A stretch of DNA of 64,000 nucleotides from positions 186,001 to 250,000 of the forward strand of contig NZ_JAQITC010000001.1 in NCBI RefSeq assembly GCF_028618525.1, read 5' to 3'. This DNA comes from Bartonella sp. AU55XJBT (GTDB lineage: Bacteria > Pseudomonadota > Alphaproteobacteria > Rhizobiales > Rhizobiaceae). Shown here piece after piece: positions 18,472-29,336 of the stretch. Within the stretch, counting starts at the first letter, position 1. Each line of letters starts with the position of its first letter. Both the position numbers and the translations under genes were made by a program. The notes beneath the pieces are model-generated. The model had not been told where the DNA came from, ran no database searches, and saw nothing but the letters and a program-made list of their open reading frames with translations.

Positions 18472-18864
18472 CTAAGTAGAATTTTCTTCTTCAGTAAGCC
18501 CATTCAATGTTGTTTGAAATGTTAGGAAAGCAACAACAAAATCTTTTGGTGTAAAATTATTTTCTCTTAAAATATTTACCAATCCTTGTTTACTAGAAAT
18601 ATAAGCGACATATCCTTCAATATTATCATTATCAGCGGTGAAATCACTTTTTGTATTTTCTTTTTCTGGCTCTGGAGGTAAATTTTTACATTCTTTTTCG
18701 GTTTTTTCCAGCTTTAAAAGAAGATCTTCTGTTAGGGGATAATTGGCAATGAAAGGTAATGTAAGAGAAGGATTAACCGTTTCTTGCTTTTTTTCTTGAG
18801 CATATGATAGAAAAGGGAAAAGAAAAAAAAGCACAATGCAACTTTGAACATAATTAAAAAACAT
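18472..18864 (-). CDS. small exported protein of unknown function
   Basis: A protein of about 130 residues with an N-terminal signal peptide: hydrophobic core FFLFPFLSYA, probable cleavage after Ala-Gln or Tyr-Ala. A charged linker rich in Glu and Lys follows, then a C-terminal segment (ILRENNFTPKDFVVAFLTFQTTL). That tail resembles the end of small periplasmic alphaproteobacterial proteins of unknown role, but I cannot name the family with confidence. The frame extends to an ATG at 18900. ATG 18864 is chosen because it begins the signal peptide and overlaps the end of gloB by 11 bp. It is probably co-transcribed with gloB. Confidence 0.65.
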   Translation of the reverse strand: MFFNYVQSCIVLFFLFPFLSYAQEKKQETVNPSLTLPFIANYPLTEDLLLKLEKTEKECKNLPPEPEKENTKSDFTADNDNIEGYVAYISSKQGLVNILRENNFTPKDFVVAFLTFQTTLNGLTEEENST

Positions 18865-19615
18865 CCTTTCTTTTTCGAATTTCAGAAAAAACCTCTTCAT
18901 CTGTAGAATCTTTCATTGAGAGATTTTTTCTGATTGCTTGATCATCCCAACGAAGAAAGGGGTTTGTTGCTTTTTCTTGCCCTAAAGTGACAGGTAAAGT
19001 CATGGCATTTTGTGAGCTTAATGAAAAAACTTCTTCTGCTCTTTGTTGAAGTTTTTGATTATGTGGATCAAGTGTTAATGCGAAAAGAGCATTGTTTTTT
19101 GTATATTCATGTCCACAATAGAGAAGTGTTTCATCAGGAAGTTGACGAAGCTTTTTTAAAGAGTTCAGCATTTGTGCTGCTGTTCCTTCAAATAGACGTC
19201 CACAACCGAGAGAGAACAGTGTATCTCCAGCAAAGAGTAAATTTTTTTCAGGAAAATAATAGGATAATGCTCCTAAAGTATGGCCAGGTGTTGAGAGAGC
19301 TAAAAGTGTATAGGAGCCAAAAAAAAGTCTTTCATCAGGTTGAAGTGTTTGATCAAGGTGATGGATTTTATCTCTTTCTGCTTCTGGTCCAATAACCATA
19401 GCGTTGTACACTTTTTTTAATTCTGCAACGGCTTCTACGTGATCATAATGATGGTGTGTCACAAAAATAATGTTAAGTATCCAATTACGACGTTTTAAGG
19501 CATACTGAATAGCTTTGCTTTCAGGGGCATCAATTGCTGCTGTCATACCACTTTTTTCATCATGAATGAGCACACCAAAATTATCTTCTCGGCAAATGAA
19601 CTGTTCAATCAACAT
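18854..19615 (-). CDS. gloB: hydroxyacylglutathione hydrolase (glyoxalase II)
   Basis: GloB hydrolyses S-D-lactoylglutathione in methylglyoxal detoxification. The 253-residue metallo-beta-lactamase-fold protein has the dinuclear metal motif THHHYDHVEA, the ligands in STPGHTLGALSYYF and FAGDTLFSLGCGR, and YCGHEYTKNN, which carries the last His ligand. The C-terminal substrate-binding region ends with NPFLRWD, typical of GloB. It overlaps the downstream exported-protein gene. Confidence 0.94.
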   Translation of the reverse strand: MLIEQFICREDNFGVLIHDEKSGMTAAIDAPESKAIQYALKRRNWILNIIFVTHHHYDHVEAVAELKKVYNAMVIGPEAERDKIHHLDQTLQPDERLFFGSYTLLALSTPGHTLGALSYYFPEKNLLFAGDTLFSLGCGRLFEGTAAQMLNSLKKLRQLPDETLLYCGHEYTKNNALFALTLDPHNQKLQQRAEEVFSLSSQNAMTLPVTLGQEKATNPFLRWDDQAIRKNLSMKDSTDEEVFSEIRKRKDVF

Positions 19616-19684
19616 ATCTTTTCTCCTGAACAGTGCACAGTGATAAAATTTATATAATAACGTGTAATATAAATTATGTTATAT

Positions 19685-20371
19685 CTAAGAATTAGATTTA
19701 TCCTCTTCTGTAAAAAGCCCTTGTGAGTGTTTTAGTATAAGAGGCATTTGGGTAAGCATGAAGAGAATTGTTATAGGCATCACGCCAAAAACTTTGAAAC
19801 TTGTCCAAAAATTATCGCTAAAATTACGCCAAATGATTTCATTCAAAAGAGCAAGGAAAGCGAAAAAAAATGCCCAACGATAGGTGAGTTTTTGCCAGCC
19901 TAAATCATCAAGTTTTAAGGTAGAGTCAAGAGCATAACGCAAAAGTGGTTTTTTAAAAAACATCCCACCAAAAAGTATAAAAGCAAATAAGCTATTAATG
20001 ATTGTTGGTTTCATCTTTATGAAAGTTTCATTATGAAGCCAGAGCGTTAGAAAGCCAAAAACAAGAACAAATATTCCCGAAATAAGAGGCATAATAGGAA
20101 TTTGTCTTGCAAGGATCCATGATAAGCTTAGAGAAATAATAATCGCTACCATAAAAATAGCTGTTGCAGGGAAAATAGGCTTACTAAAATTTTGAAAAAA
20201 TTCAATGTTTTTTATCAACCATTCTCCCTTATAATTGGCAAAAAAGAAGGCGACCAATGGTCCCATTTCTAAGAGAAACTTAAATGTTGGTGAGAGAGGC
20301 GTTTTTTTATTGTTGTTCATATTTTTCTCAGAATTATTGTGTGAATTAGGGTTCGTTAAAGGTTGTTTCAT
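19685..20371 (-). CDS. yciB: septation protein A homologue (YciB/IspZ)
   Basis: A polytopic inner-membrane protein of the YciB/IspZ family, linked genetically to cell division and envelope synthesis in other bacteria; its biochemical role is unsettled. The protein has up to 228 residues. It shows the family block KFLLEMGPLVAFFFAN at the start, GMFFKKPLLR in the middle and WRNFSDNFWTSFKVFGVMP near the end, with about five or six membrane segments. ATG 20371 overlaps the ftsY stop (ATGA). An internal ATG 17 codons later follows a GAG-type site and could be the real start. Confidence 0.88.
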   Translation of the reverse strand: MKQPLTNPNSHNNSEKNMNNNKKTPLSPTFKFLLEMGPLVAFFFANYKGEWLIKNIEFFQNFSKPIFPATAIFMVAIIISLSLSWILARQIPIMPLISGIFVLVFGFLTLWLHNETFIKMKPTIINSLFAFILFGGMFFKKPLLRYALDSTLKLDDLGWQKLTYRWAFFFAFLALLNEIIWRNFSDNFWTSFKVFGVMPITILFMLTQMPLILKHSQGLFTEEDKSNS

Positions 20372-21624
20372 ACATGTTTTCCTACGATAGTTTCGGCAAA
20401 GTCAGAAGCAGAAAAGGGTTGAAGGTCTTCAATATTCTCTCCTACACCGATAAAATAAATGGGTAATTTATATTTTGCTGCGATTGCGACAAGAATTCCT
20501 CCGCGTGCAGTCCCATCTAGTTTTGTCATGACTAAACCATTAACACCGGCAATATCACGGAAAATCTCCACTTGGCTGAGTGCATTTTGTCCGGTCGTTG
20601 CATCAAGCGTTTGAAGGATTGTATGGGGTGCTTGGGGGGAGTGTTTTCTTAAAACACGAATAATTTTTGCCAACTCATCCATCAATTCAGATTTATTTTG
20701 TAAACGCCCTGCTGTATCAATAATTAATACATCACTGTTTGCTGTTTTTGCTTTTTCAAAGGCCTCAAAGGCTAAACTTGCGGCATCTGCACCCAATTTG
20801 GTTGAAATAACAGGAGAATCGGTACGTTTACCCCAAATATGTAATTGTTCAATCGCTGCGGCTCGGAAGGTATCACCAGCAGCAAGCATAACTTTTAGTC
20901 CTCCCTCCGTTAATTTGGCTGCAAGTTTTCCAATAGTTGTCGTTTTTCCAGTACCATTTACACCGACCAGCAAAATAACATGAGGCTTATGACTGAGATC
21001 AAGCTCTAATGGTATTGCTACAGGCTCTAAAACTTTTTTGATTTCATCAGCGACAATCGTATGAATATCATCTGGGGAGAGATCTTTTTCATAACGACTG
21101 GAAGCTAAAGTATTCGTGATGCGTGTTGCCGTTTCTACACCAAGATCAGCTTGAATAAGAATATCTTCGAGCTCTTGCAATGTCTCTTCATCAAGTTTTC
21201 TCTTAACAAAGAGGTCGCTAATTGATCCGCTTAGGCGTTGTGAAGAAAGGGCTAAACCTTTTTTAAGGCGTCCAAACCACGCTGTCTTTTTTTGTTCCAC
21301 AGAGGGTTCGGGTAAAGTTTCTTCACTCTTTTTTTCACGAATGGTGTTTGTGACAATAATTTTGCCATAAGGAGAAACATTACCAGAATTGGGGGCTTTA
21401 TCAGAATGGAGTTCTAAAGATGAGGGGTGGTCATCGTGTTTTGTAGGTGTTGATTTTTGATTTTTTGATTTTTCCTCTTTTTCTTCCTCTATAGAGGTTT
21501 GGCTATTTTTTATCCTTTCATTTTTTTCTATTATATCGCTTTTATCAGAAGCAGAAATTTTTTCTATTTCCTGCTCTTTGGATTTGGAATAAGAGAATAT
21601 TTTTTTTATAAAAGATTTCGTCAT
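20368..21624 (-). CDS. ftsY: signal recognition particle receptor FtsY
   Basis: FtsY is the SRP receptor GTPase that docks ribosome-Ffh complexes at the membrane. The protein of about 418 residues has an acidic, low-complexity N-terminal A domain (about residues 1-120, Glu/Lys/Ser rich) and the NG domain. The NG domain shows GVNGTGKTTTIGKLA, DTFRAAAIEQL, DTAGRLQNK, TKLDGTARGG and a C-terminal GVGENIEDLQPF. The frame begins at a TTG six codons upstream. ATG 21624 is preferred, with AGGA about 12 bp before it. It follows mtaB closely. Confidence 0.95.
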   Translation of the reverse strand: MTKSFIKKIFSYSKSKEQEIEKISASDKSDIIEKNERIKNSQTSIEEEKEEKSKNQKSTPTKHDDHPSSLELHSDKAPNSGNVSPYGKIIVTNTIREKKSEETLPEPSVEQKKTAWFGRLKKGLALSSQRLSGSISDLFVKRKLDEETLQELEDILIQADLGVETATRITNTLASSRYEKDLSPDDIHTIVADEIKKVLEPVAIPLELDLSHKPHVILLVGVNGTGKTTTIGKLAAKLTEGGLKVMLAAGDTFRAAAIEQLHIWGKRTDSPVISTKLGADAASLAFEAFEKAKTANSDVLIIDTAGRLQNKSELMDELAKIIRVLRKHSPQAPHTILQTLDATTGQNALSQVEIFRDIAGVNGLVMTKLDGTARGGILVAIAAKYKLPIYFIGVGENIEDLQPFSASDFAETIVGKHV

Positions 21625-21638
21625 AAGAGTTTTCCTGC

Positions 21639-22922
21639 TCAAGCAGCGTTTAATTTTGGAAGGACAGCAATTAATTTATCGCCATCATGGTCAATGATAA
21701 GAGCTTGAACAATTGTTCCTGCTTTTGCACCTTTAATTTGCACAAGAGTATAATCTTCTGTTCGTCCAATTTCATCTTTTTCAACGAGAATTGTTTGTTG
21801 ACTGTTTTGTAAATGAGCAAGATGTTTTTGGTAAGCCTCTTCACCTGCTTTACGCAAGCTTTCAGCACGCATCTTAATTATTTTACGGTTGACTTGTGGC
21901 ATTCGTGCGGCAGGTGTTCCTTCTCTTGGACTAAAGGGGAAAACATGAAGGTGGGTTAAATTACACTCTTTGATTAAAGAAAGACTGTTTTGAAACATCT
22001 CTTCTGTTTCCGTAGGAAAACCAGCTATTAAGTCGGCACCATAAACCATTGTAGGGCGCTTGGCACGCAATTCTTGGCAAAATTGAATAGCATGTTCACG
22101 CAAATGCCGACGTTTCATCCGTTTTAAAATCATATTATCGCCTGCTTGCAAAGATAAATGCAAATGGGGCATGATCCTTTTCTCATAGGCTAAAAGATTT
22201 ATGAGTTCTTCGTCTGCTTCAATAGAATCAATAGATGAGAGGCGTAATCGGGCCAAATCTGGGACATGATGCAAAATGGCTGAAGTTAATTTTCCTAGAG
22301 TCGCTTTTCCAGGCAGATCGTGACCATAACTTGTAAGGTCAACACCTGTAAGGACAACTTCTTGAATCCCCTCGTCTGTCAGTTTTTTAATTTGCTCTAT
22401 AACAGCACCCATGGGAACTGAACGAGATGGTCCACGTCCATAAGGAATAATGCAAAATGTACAGCGATGATCGCATCCATTTTGTACCTGTACAAAAGCG
22501 CGGGTGCGCTCTTGCATTGCACTGACCATATGGGGAGCAATTTTTTGCACTTCCATGATATTATTAATACGCACCTTTTCGGAATGGTTAATACCAAAAT
22601 CAGGAAGTTGACGATAAGAATGGGCGTGAAGTTTATCTTCGTTCCCTAAAACGAGATCGACTTCTGTCATTGAGGCAAAATTTTGTGCTTCTGTTTGGGC
22701 TGCACATCCTGTTACAATAATGCGCGCAAGAGGATTTTCACGTCGCGCTTTGCGGATAGCTTGTTTTGCTTGTCGTACGGCTTCGGCAGTGACAGCGCAG
22801 GTATTAAAAATAATAGCACCATCTTTGAGTTGGTCTAGTCCTGAAGAAGTGCTTTCTTTGCGAATGATTTCCGATTCGTAGCTATTGAGTCGACAACCGA
22901 AAGTTACAATTTCTACTGCCAT
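21639..22922 (-). CDS. mtaB: tRNA (N6-threonylcarbamoyladenosine(37)-C2)-methylthiotransferase MtaB
   Basis: MtaB is a radical-SAM enzyme that converts t6A to ms2t6A at position 37 of ANN-decoding tRNAs. The 427-residue protein has the N-terminal MTTase domain with three Cys ligands (TFGCRLNSYES, FNTCAVTAEA, VTGCAAQT) and the radical-SAM CxxxCxxC motif in CDHRCTFCIIP. A GFPTETEEMF block and a TRAM-like C-terminus follow. The MtaB-type N-terminus (EIVTFGCRLNS) separates it from MiaB and RimO. Its ATG shares one base with the dapF stop. Confidence 0.93.
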   Translation of the reverse strand: MAVEIVTFGCRLNSYESEIIRKESTSSGLDQLKDGAIIFNTCAVTAEAVRQAKQAIRKARRENPLARIIVTGCAAQTEAQNFASMTEVDLVLGNEDKLHAHSYRQLPDFGINHSEKVRINNIMEVQKIAPHMVSAMQERTRAFVQVQNGCDHRCTFCIIPYGRGPSRSVPMGAVIEQIKKLTDEGIQEVVLTGVDLTSYGHDLPGKATLGKLTSAILHHVPDLARLRLSSIDSIEADEELINLLAYEKRIMPHLHLSLQAGDNMILKRMKRRHLREHAIQFCQELRAKRPTMVYGADLIAGFPTETEEMFQNSLSLIKECNLTHLHVFPFSPREGTPAARMPQVNRKIIKMRAESLRKAGEEAYQKHLAHLQNSQQTILVEKDEIGRTEDYTLVQIKGAKAGTIVQALIIDHDGDKLIAVLPKLNAA

Positions 22923-23773
22923 CAAGAGTGATCCTTTTTGTAGTACCCTGTTAAAGGGTTTAAAAAACCACTAAATTGATATTTTATGGGTCCTGTCATA
23001 ATAATGTGATTATCTTCTCGGTAAAAAATATTAAGTATTCCCCCCGGTAAGTTTACATCAATATGGCGCTGTATCAGATTACGTCGATAAGCGGCCACTG
23101 CACTGGCACATGCAGCACTCCCACATGCTTGTGTTAATCCTGCTCCCCGCTCCCATGTACGTAAATTTAGACTTTTCTTTGACGTTATGCAAGCAATGGA
23201 AATATTGCACCGTTCTGGAAAAAGGGAATCATGTTCAAGTATTGGACCGTATTTTTCTAATGGAATATGTTGAAGATCATTTTCAACAAAAAAGATAGCG
23301 TGGAGATTGCCAATAGAGACAAGACAAGCATCTTTTAGGGGACCAGCTGTAATCTCTACATGATTGGTATCAACTATTTCACGTGAAACAGGCATCTCTT
23401 TTGCATTGAAATTTGGGCAGCCCATATCAACAGAAATGAGATTGTCGGTTTGGTATTTTCCTTCGATCACTCCAGCGGGGGTTTCTAAACGAAAAATTTC
23501 ACCAAAATTGTGGTCTTTAAGCCATGCAATGACACAGCGGGTACCATTGCCACAAGCTTTAGCCTTTGAACCATCAGCATTCCATATTTCGATGCGGAAG
23601 TCGGCTTCGTTTTGGGTTGGTGTGTGGATAGCCATGATTTGATCAAAATGCATTTCAGGATCTGCTGATAAAGCAAGAATTGCTTGTGGTGTAAGAGCCT
23701 GTGTGCTTTCGCGCATATCAGCAACAATAATTTGATTTCCAAGACCGTCCATTTTGCTAAATGGCGTTTTCAT
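22922..23773 (-). CDS. dapF: diaminopimelate epimerase
   Basis: DapF converts LL- to meso-diaminopimelate for lysine and peptidoglycan. The 283-residue protein has both catalytic cysteines in their standard settings, ACGNGTRC and TQACGSAACAS, and the N-terminal KMDGLGNQ. A parS-like palindrome (23375-23390) lies inside the gene and is read as Val-Ser-Arg-Glu-Ile. It is the first gene of the dapF-mtaB-ftsY-yciB run. A 223-bp gap separates it from the divergent Inh lipoprotein. Confidence 0.95.
   Translation of the reverse strand: MKTPFSKMDGLGNQIIVADMRESTQALTPQAILALSADPEMHFDQIMAIHTPTQNEADFRIEIWNADGSKAKACGNGTRCVIAWLKDHNFGEIFRLETPAGVIEGKYQTDNLISVDMGCPNFNAKEMPVSREIVDTNHVEITAGPLKDACLVSIGNLHAIFFVENDLQHIPLEKYGPILEHDSLFPERCNISIACITSKKSLNLRTWERGAGLTQACGSAACASAVAAYRRNLIQRHIDVNLPGGILNIFYREDNHIIMTGPIKYQFSGFLNPLTGYYKKDHS
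23375..23390. promoter_or_regulatory. parS-like site 4 (inside dapF)
   Basis: TATTTCACGTGAAACA is one base from the parS consensus. It sits 5 kb beyond parB, within the dapF coding region, and is the outermost of the four sites recognised. Confidence 0.65.
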
Positions 23774-23996
23774 GAAATTTCTCTATTCTAAAGATTACTT
23801 ATCAAAGGATATATGACTAAAAATCTTATAAATTTCTAGTGTTTAATAAATATAAAATTGGGTACGTAAATTATTTTGTTTAAAATAAGGTATTTTAATC
23901 CTGTTTTTTTAATTTGTTAATTTATCTTTGTAATTATAAAAAATATTCACTTAATTTTTTGTGAGTTTATTTATTGTCATGGGAGAGAGTACAGAT

Positions 23997-24545
23997 ATGT
24001 CGTTTTCAAAAATTTCGTTTTTCGTTGCAATGTCAACTGTAATGCTTTTTTTAGGGGGATGTTCAACAACGCGGTTTGACAGTAATGATAATAGTAACGC
24101 ATTAGAAGTTTTTTATCCATCTCAACAAATGACAACCCTAGAAGTATCTGATTTATCATCTGCTTCTGCGTCGGTATCTGAAGCTGCAAACGCTTTGATG
24201 TATGAGAAAGGAGATTCTCAGAGCGATGGACGAATGGCGAGTCTCGAATTACCAAGCAATGCTACTGATTTGTTTCCTGCAAGTATTGCTGGGGTATGGA
24301 GTCTTTCTATGGGGGGTAAAATTTGTCGGATTGCAACGCCACAAACAAAGTTTGGACAAGGGTACCGAGCTGGTCCTTTACACTGTCCAGGAATTGTTTC
24401 CCAAGTAAGATCGTGGGCTGTTAAAGGAAAAAGATTATATTTTTATAATAGTTCTGGACGTGTTATTATTGCTCTTTATTCTTCAAATGTTGATCGTTTT
24501 GAGGGACGTACACTTGATGATCATCCCGTTGTTTTAAGCCGTTAG
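23997..24545 (+). CDS. outer-membrane lipoprotein with Inh protease-inhibitor domain (Omp19-like)
   Basis: The 182-residue lipoprotein has a signal sequence ending in the lipobox LGGC at about residue 20. A Ser/Ala-rich linker follows, then a C-terminal beta-barrel Inh domain (SIAGVWSLSMGGKICRI..., with a Cys pair framing the fold). This matches the Inh/Omp19 family, in which Brucella Omp19 inhibits host proteases. The frame is open to 23961. ATG 23997 follows GGGAGAG by about 9 bp and starts a normal signal peptide. Surface exposure and inhibitor activity are inferred from the family. Confidence 0.87.
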   Translation: MSFSKISFFVAMSTVMLFLGGCSTTRFDSNDNSNALEVFYPSQQMTTLEVSDLSSASASVSEAANALMYEKGDSQSDGRMASLELPSNATDLFPASIAGVWSLSMGGKICRIATPQTKFGQGYRAGPLHCPGIVSQVRSWAVKGKRLYFYNSSGRVIIALYSSNVDRFEGRTLDDHPVVLSR

Positions 24546-24644
24546 ATCATTTTTGACCGTTTATAAGAAAAATAAGTTATATGAGCAGATTCGTGAAAAG
24601 AATTTGTATTTTTTATTGAAAACGGTTGGAAAAAGGTTGTTTAG

Positions 24645-25844
24645 ATGGTTCTCGTTTCAACGCGCTATAAGGAGCTGGTTTCTAAAGGGGAAGTCCGTTT
24701 TGATCCAGCTCAGTTGGCTGTAACAGAGCATTTTGATCATTTATTAAAAAAAATTTCGGAACAAAATGCTTCTCGTCCTTGGTCTTGGATATTTTGGTCT
24801 TTTTTTAAAAAAATATTTAAAAGGAAAAAACAAAATTTTGCTCGTGTTGTAAAACAAGGGAATGAAAATAGTTCTTTTCAGGGATTATATATTTATGGTG
24901 AAGTAGGACGAGGCAAAACCATGCTGATGGATTTGTTCTTTTCTTGTTTGCCGAAGAGCCATAAAAAACGCGCTCATTTTAATGATTTTATGGCTGATGT
25001 GCATGAGCGTATTAATGTTTATCGTCAAGCATCTGGGCGTGCAAAATCTAAACAAGATAATCCTATTTTAGCTGTTGCTGAAGATCTTGCACGAGAAGCA
25101 AAGGTGCTTTGTTTTGATGAATTTAGTGTAACAGATATTGCTGATGCTATGGTGTTGGGGCGGCTTATTTCTGCTTTGTTTGATAAAGAAGTTTTCTTTA
25201 TTGCGACTTCAAATGTGGCGCCGAATAACCTTTACTATAACGGTTTAAATCGTGAACTCTTTTTGCCTTTTATTGAAGTTTTGAAAGCATATGTTCGTGT
25301 TGTTAATCTTGATGCAAAAACAGATTATCGTCTTGAAAAATCAACTCTAAAGTCTGTGTATGTAACACCATTAGGGAAAAAAGCAGATGAATGTATGGAT
25401 CAAGCATGGGCACATGTGTTGCAAGGACATAAAGAAAGGTCTGATGAGCTTTCTATAAGAGGGCGCCTTATTCCTATTCCGCGTTTTGCTGCGGGTTGTG
25501 TGCGCTTTGATTATCGAGACTTGTGTGCAAAACCTTTGGCCGCAGCTGAGTATTTGGTATTAGGGGAGCGTTATCATACGATTTTTATTGATAATGTACC
25601 GATCATGGATGATACATGTCGCAATGAAACAAAACGGTTTATTTTGCTTATAGATATTCTTTATGAGCGCCACATCCGGTTATTTATGTCGGCAGCAGCA
25701 GGGGTGGAGGATTTGTATAAGGGGCATGCTCAGACCACGGAAACATTTGAATTCCAAAGAACACAGTCACGTCTTTTTGAAATGCAAAGCTACGATTATT
25801 TGAAGTTTTGGGAAGAACATTTTCTTTTGAAGAAGAAGCGTTGA
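24645..25844 (+). CDS. zapE: AFG1/ZapE family ATPase
   Basis: ZapE-like ATPases act at the division site in E. coli, and the mitochondrial homologue Afg1 is involved in protein quality control. The 399-residue protein has the Walker A GEVGRGKTMLMD near residue 85, HFNDFMADVHER, and the Walker B VLCFDEFSVTDIADAM. Conserved downstream blocks are ATSNVAPNNLYYNGLNRELFLPFI and ENVPIM-like FIDNVPIM. In many alphaproteobacteria it lies just before mdh, as it does here. Confidence 0.92.
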   Translation: MVLVSTRYKELVSKGEVRFDPAQLAVTEHFDHLLKKISEQNASRPWSWIFWSFFKKIFKRKKQNFARVVKQGNENSSFQGLYIYGEVGRGKTMLMDLFFSCLPKSHKKRAHFNDFMADVHERINVYRQASGRAKSKQDNPILAVAEDLAREAKVLCFDEFSVTDIADAMVLGRLISALFDKEVFFIATSNVAPNNLYYNGLNRELFLPFIEVLKAYVRVVNLDAKTDYRLEKSTLKSVYVTPLGKKADECMDQAWAHVLQGHKERSDELSIRGRLIPIPRFAAGCVRFDYRDLCAKPLAAAEYLVLGERYHTIFIDNVPIMDDTCRNETKRFILLIDILYERHIRLFMSAAAGVEDLYKGHAQTTETFEFQRTQSRLFEMQSYDYLKFWEEHFLLKKKR

Positions 25845-27095
<1,251 letters not shown>

Positions 27096-27186
27096 ATAAA
27101 ACAAGCTTTCGTTCATTAAAATAAAGTATTTTAGAATATTAGAACTTTAGTATTAATAATAATCCATAAAAGAAAGGGACTAATGC

Positions 27187-28383
27187 ATGAATATCCACGA
27201 GTATCAGGCCAAACGTCTGCTTCATGAATATGGAGCTCCCATTGCAAATGGTGTTGCTGTTTATTCTGTAGAGCAAGCTGAAAAATGGGCAAAAAAATTG
27301 CCCGGACCTCTTTATGTGGTTAAAAGTCAGATACACGCTGGTGGTCGTGGTAAGGGTAAGTTTAAAGAACTTGGTCCTGATGCAAAGGGTGGTGTTCGGC
27401 TTGCACAATCTGTTGAAGAAGTTGTTGCAAATGTTCAAGAAATGCTTGGAAAAACTTTGGTAACCAAACAAACTGGTCCAGAGGGTAAACAGGTCAATCG
27501 TCTTTATATTGAAGATGGTGCTGATATTGAGCGCGAACTTTATCTTTCACTTTTGGTTGATCGTAGTGTTGGTCGGATTGCTTTTGTTGTTTCAACAGAA
27601 GGTGGCATGGATATTGAAACGGTTGCTGAAGAGACACCAGAAAAAATCTTCACACTGCCCATTGATGCTACGCAAGGTGTTACCTCTGCTGATTGTGCAA
27701 GACTTTGTGATGCGTTAGGATTGCGCGATAGTGCACGGGAAGATGGTGAAAAGCTTTTTCCAATTCTCTATAAGGCATTTTGTGAAAAAGATATGAGTCT
27801 TTTAGAAATCAATCCGCTTATTGTGATGAAAGATGGTCACTTGCGCGTCCTTGATGCGAAAGTTTCTTTTGATAATAATGCTTTGTTTCGTCATCAAGAT
27901 ATTTTAGAGTTGCGCGATCTTTCAGAAGAAGATTCAAAAGAAATCGAAGCTTCAAAGCATGATCTTGCTTATGTTGCTCTTGAGGGTACAATTGGTTGTA
28001 TGGTCAATGGTGCGGGTCTTGCTATGGCAACCATGGATATCATTAAGCTTTATGGAGCTGAACCGGCAAATTTTTTGGATGTTGGTGGTGGCGCATCAAA
28101 AGAAAAGGTGACTGCTGCTTTTAAGATTATTACAGCTGATCCAAATGTTAAGGGCATTTTGGTTAACATTTTTGGTGGTATTATGCGTTGTGATGTTATT
28201 GCTGAAGGTGTGGTTGCTGCTGTGCGTGAAGTTGGTTTAAAGGTTCCCTTGGTTGTTCGTCTTGAAGGTACGAATGTTGAGCAGGGTAAAGCAATTATCA
28301 AGGACAGTGGTTTGAATGTTATTCCCGCTGATGATTTAGATGATGCTGCTCAAAAAATTGTTGCAGCCGTGAAGGGAGCTTAA
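27187..28383 (+). CDS. sucC: succinyl-CoA ligase (ADP-forming), beta subunit
   Basis: SucC supplies the ATP-grasp domain and succinate site of succinyl-CoA synthetase. The 398-residue protein has the N-terminal [12 protein letters not shown], the ATP-grasp [23 protein letters not shown], and the phosphohistidine-contact loop [13 protein letters not shown]. Three bases separate it from sucD. Confidence 0.97.
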   Translation: MNIHEYQAKRLLHEYGAPIANGVAVYSVEQAEKWAKKLPGPLYVVKSQIHAGGRGKGKFKELGPDAKGGVRLAQSVEEVVANVQEMLGKTLVTKQTGPEGKQVNRLYIEDGADIERELYLSLLVDRSVGRIAFVVSTEGGMDIETVAEETPEKIFTLPIDATQGVTSADCARLCDALGLRDSAREDGEKLFPILYKAFCEKDMSLLEINPLIVMKDGHLRVLDAKVSFDNNALFRHQDILELRDLSEEDSKEIEASKHDLAYVALEGTIGCMVNGAGLAMATMDIIKLYGAEPANFLDVGGGASKEKVTAAFKIITADPNVKGILVNIFGGIMRCDVIAEGVVAAVREVGLKVPLVVRLEGTNVEQGKAIIKDSGLNVIPADDLDDAAQKIVAAVKGA

Positions 28384-28386
28384 GTT

Positions 28387-29289
28387 ATGTCGATTCTTGT
28401 GAATAAAGAGACGAAAGTTCTTGTTCAAGGGCTTACGGGAAAAACAGGAACATTTCATACAGAACAGGCGCTTGCTTATCATGGCACGCAGATGGTTGGT
28501 GGTGTTAATCCTAAAAAGGGTGGAGAAACATGGGAAGGTTCAAAAGGTGAAACTCTTCCTATCTTTTCTAGTGTTGCAGAAGCAAAAGAAAAAACAGGCG
28601 CGGATGCTTCCGTTATTTATGTTCCTCCTGCAGGAGCAGCGGCAGCTATTATAGAAGCGATTGAAGCTGAAGTTCGTTTAATTATCTGTATTACGGAAGG
28701 TATTCCCGTTATGGATATGGTTAAGGTAAAGGCACGATTAGAAAATTCAAAATCTCGTCTTATTGGTCCTAATTGTCCTGGTATTCTCACGCCAAACGAA
28801 TGTAAAATTGGTATTATGCCTGGTTCTATTTTCAGAAAAGGCTCTGTGGGGGTTGTTTCACGGTCGGGAACTTTAACTTATGAAGCTGTTTTTCAAACGA
28901 GTCAGGAAGGTCTTGGACAAACAACCGCTATAGGAATTGGGGGTGATCCTGTTAAGGGGACTGAATTTATTGATGTGTTGGAAATGTTTTTAGCGGATGA
29001 TGAAACCCAATCTATTGTTATGATTGGTGAGATTGGGGGATCTGCTGAAGAGGAAGCAGCACAGTTTTTGCAAGATGAAGCAAGAAAAGGTCGTAAAAAG
29101 CCAGTTGTTGGCTTTATTGCTGGTCGTACGGCTCCTCCAGGACGTACAATGGGGCATGCTGGTGCTGTTATTTCTGGTGGTAAAGGTGGAGCAGAAGATA
29201 AAATTGCAGCAATGGAATCAGCAGGAATTCGTGTATCCCCTTCGCCATCACAGATAGGTAAGACTTTGATGTCAGTTTTGAAAGGCTAA
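28387..29289 (+). CDS. sucD: succinyl-CoA ligase, alpha subunit
   Basis: SucD binds CoA and carries the phosphorylated active-site histidine. The 300-residue protein shows [15 protein letters not shown] (CoA binding), the GPNCPG block, [13 protein letters not shown] and the catalytic [10 protein letters not shown]. It is encoded just after sucC. A perfect palindrome begins eight bases after its stop. Confidence 0.97.
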   Translation: MSILVNKETKVLVQGLTGKTGTFHTEQALAYHGTQMVGGVNPKKGGETWEGSKGETLPIFSSVAEAKEKTGADASVIYVPPAGAAAAIIEAIEAEVRLIICITEGIPVMDMVKVKARLENSKSRLIGPNCPGILTPNECKIGIMPGSIFRKGSVGVVSRSGTLTYEAVFQTSQEGLGQTTAIGIGGDPVKGTEFIDVLEMFLADDETQSIVMIGEIGGSAEEEAAQFLQDEARKGRKKPVVGFIAGRTAPPGRTMGHAGAVISGGKGGAEDKIAAMESAGIRVSPSPSQIGKTLMSVLKG

Positions 29290-29296
29290 AAGAAAA

Positions 29297-29336
29297 TTTC
29301 ACCTGAATTAAGAAAATTTTCTTAATTCAGGTGAAA
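29297..29336. repeat. perfect 40-bp palindrome between sucD and sucA
   Basis: TTTCACCTGAATTAAGAAAA (29297-29316) is followed without spacer by its exact reverse complement (29317-29336). On the plus strand no T-run follows (GAAACTTGAG). On the minus strand TTTTCTTTT follows, so as an intrinsic terminator it would work better for antisense transcripts. In the sucD-sucA mRNA it would form a 15-18 bp hairpin. Confidence 0.85.
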
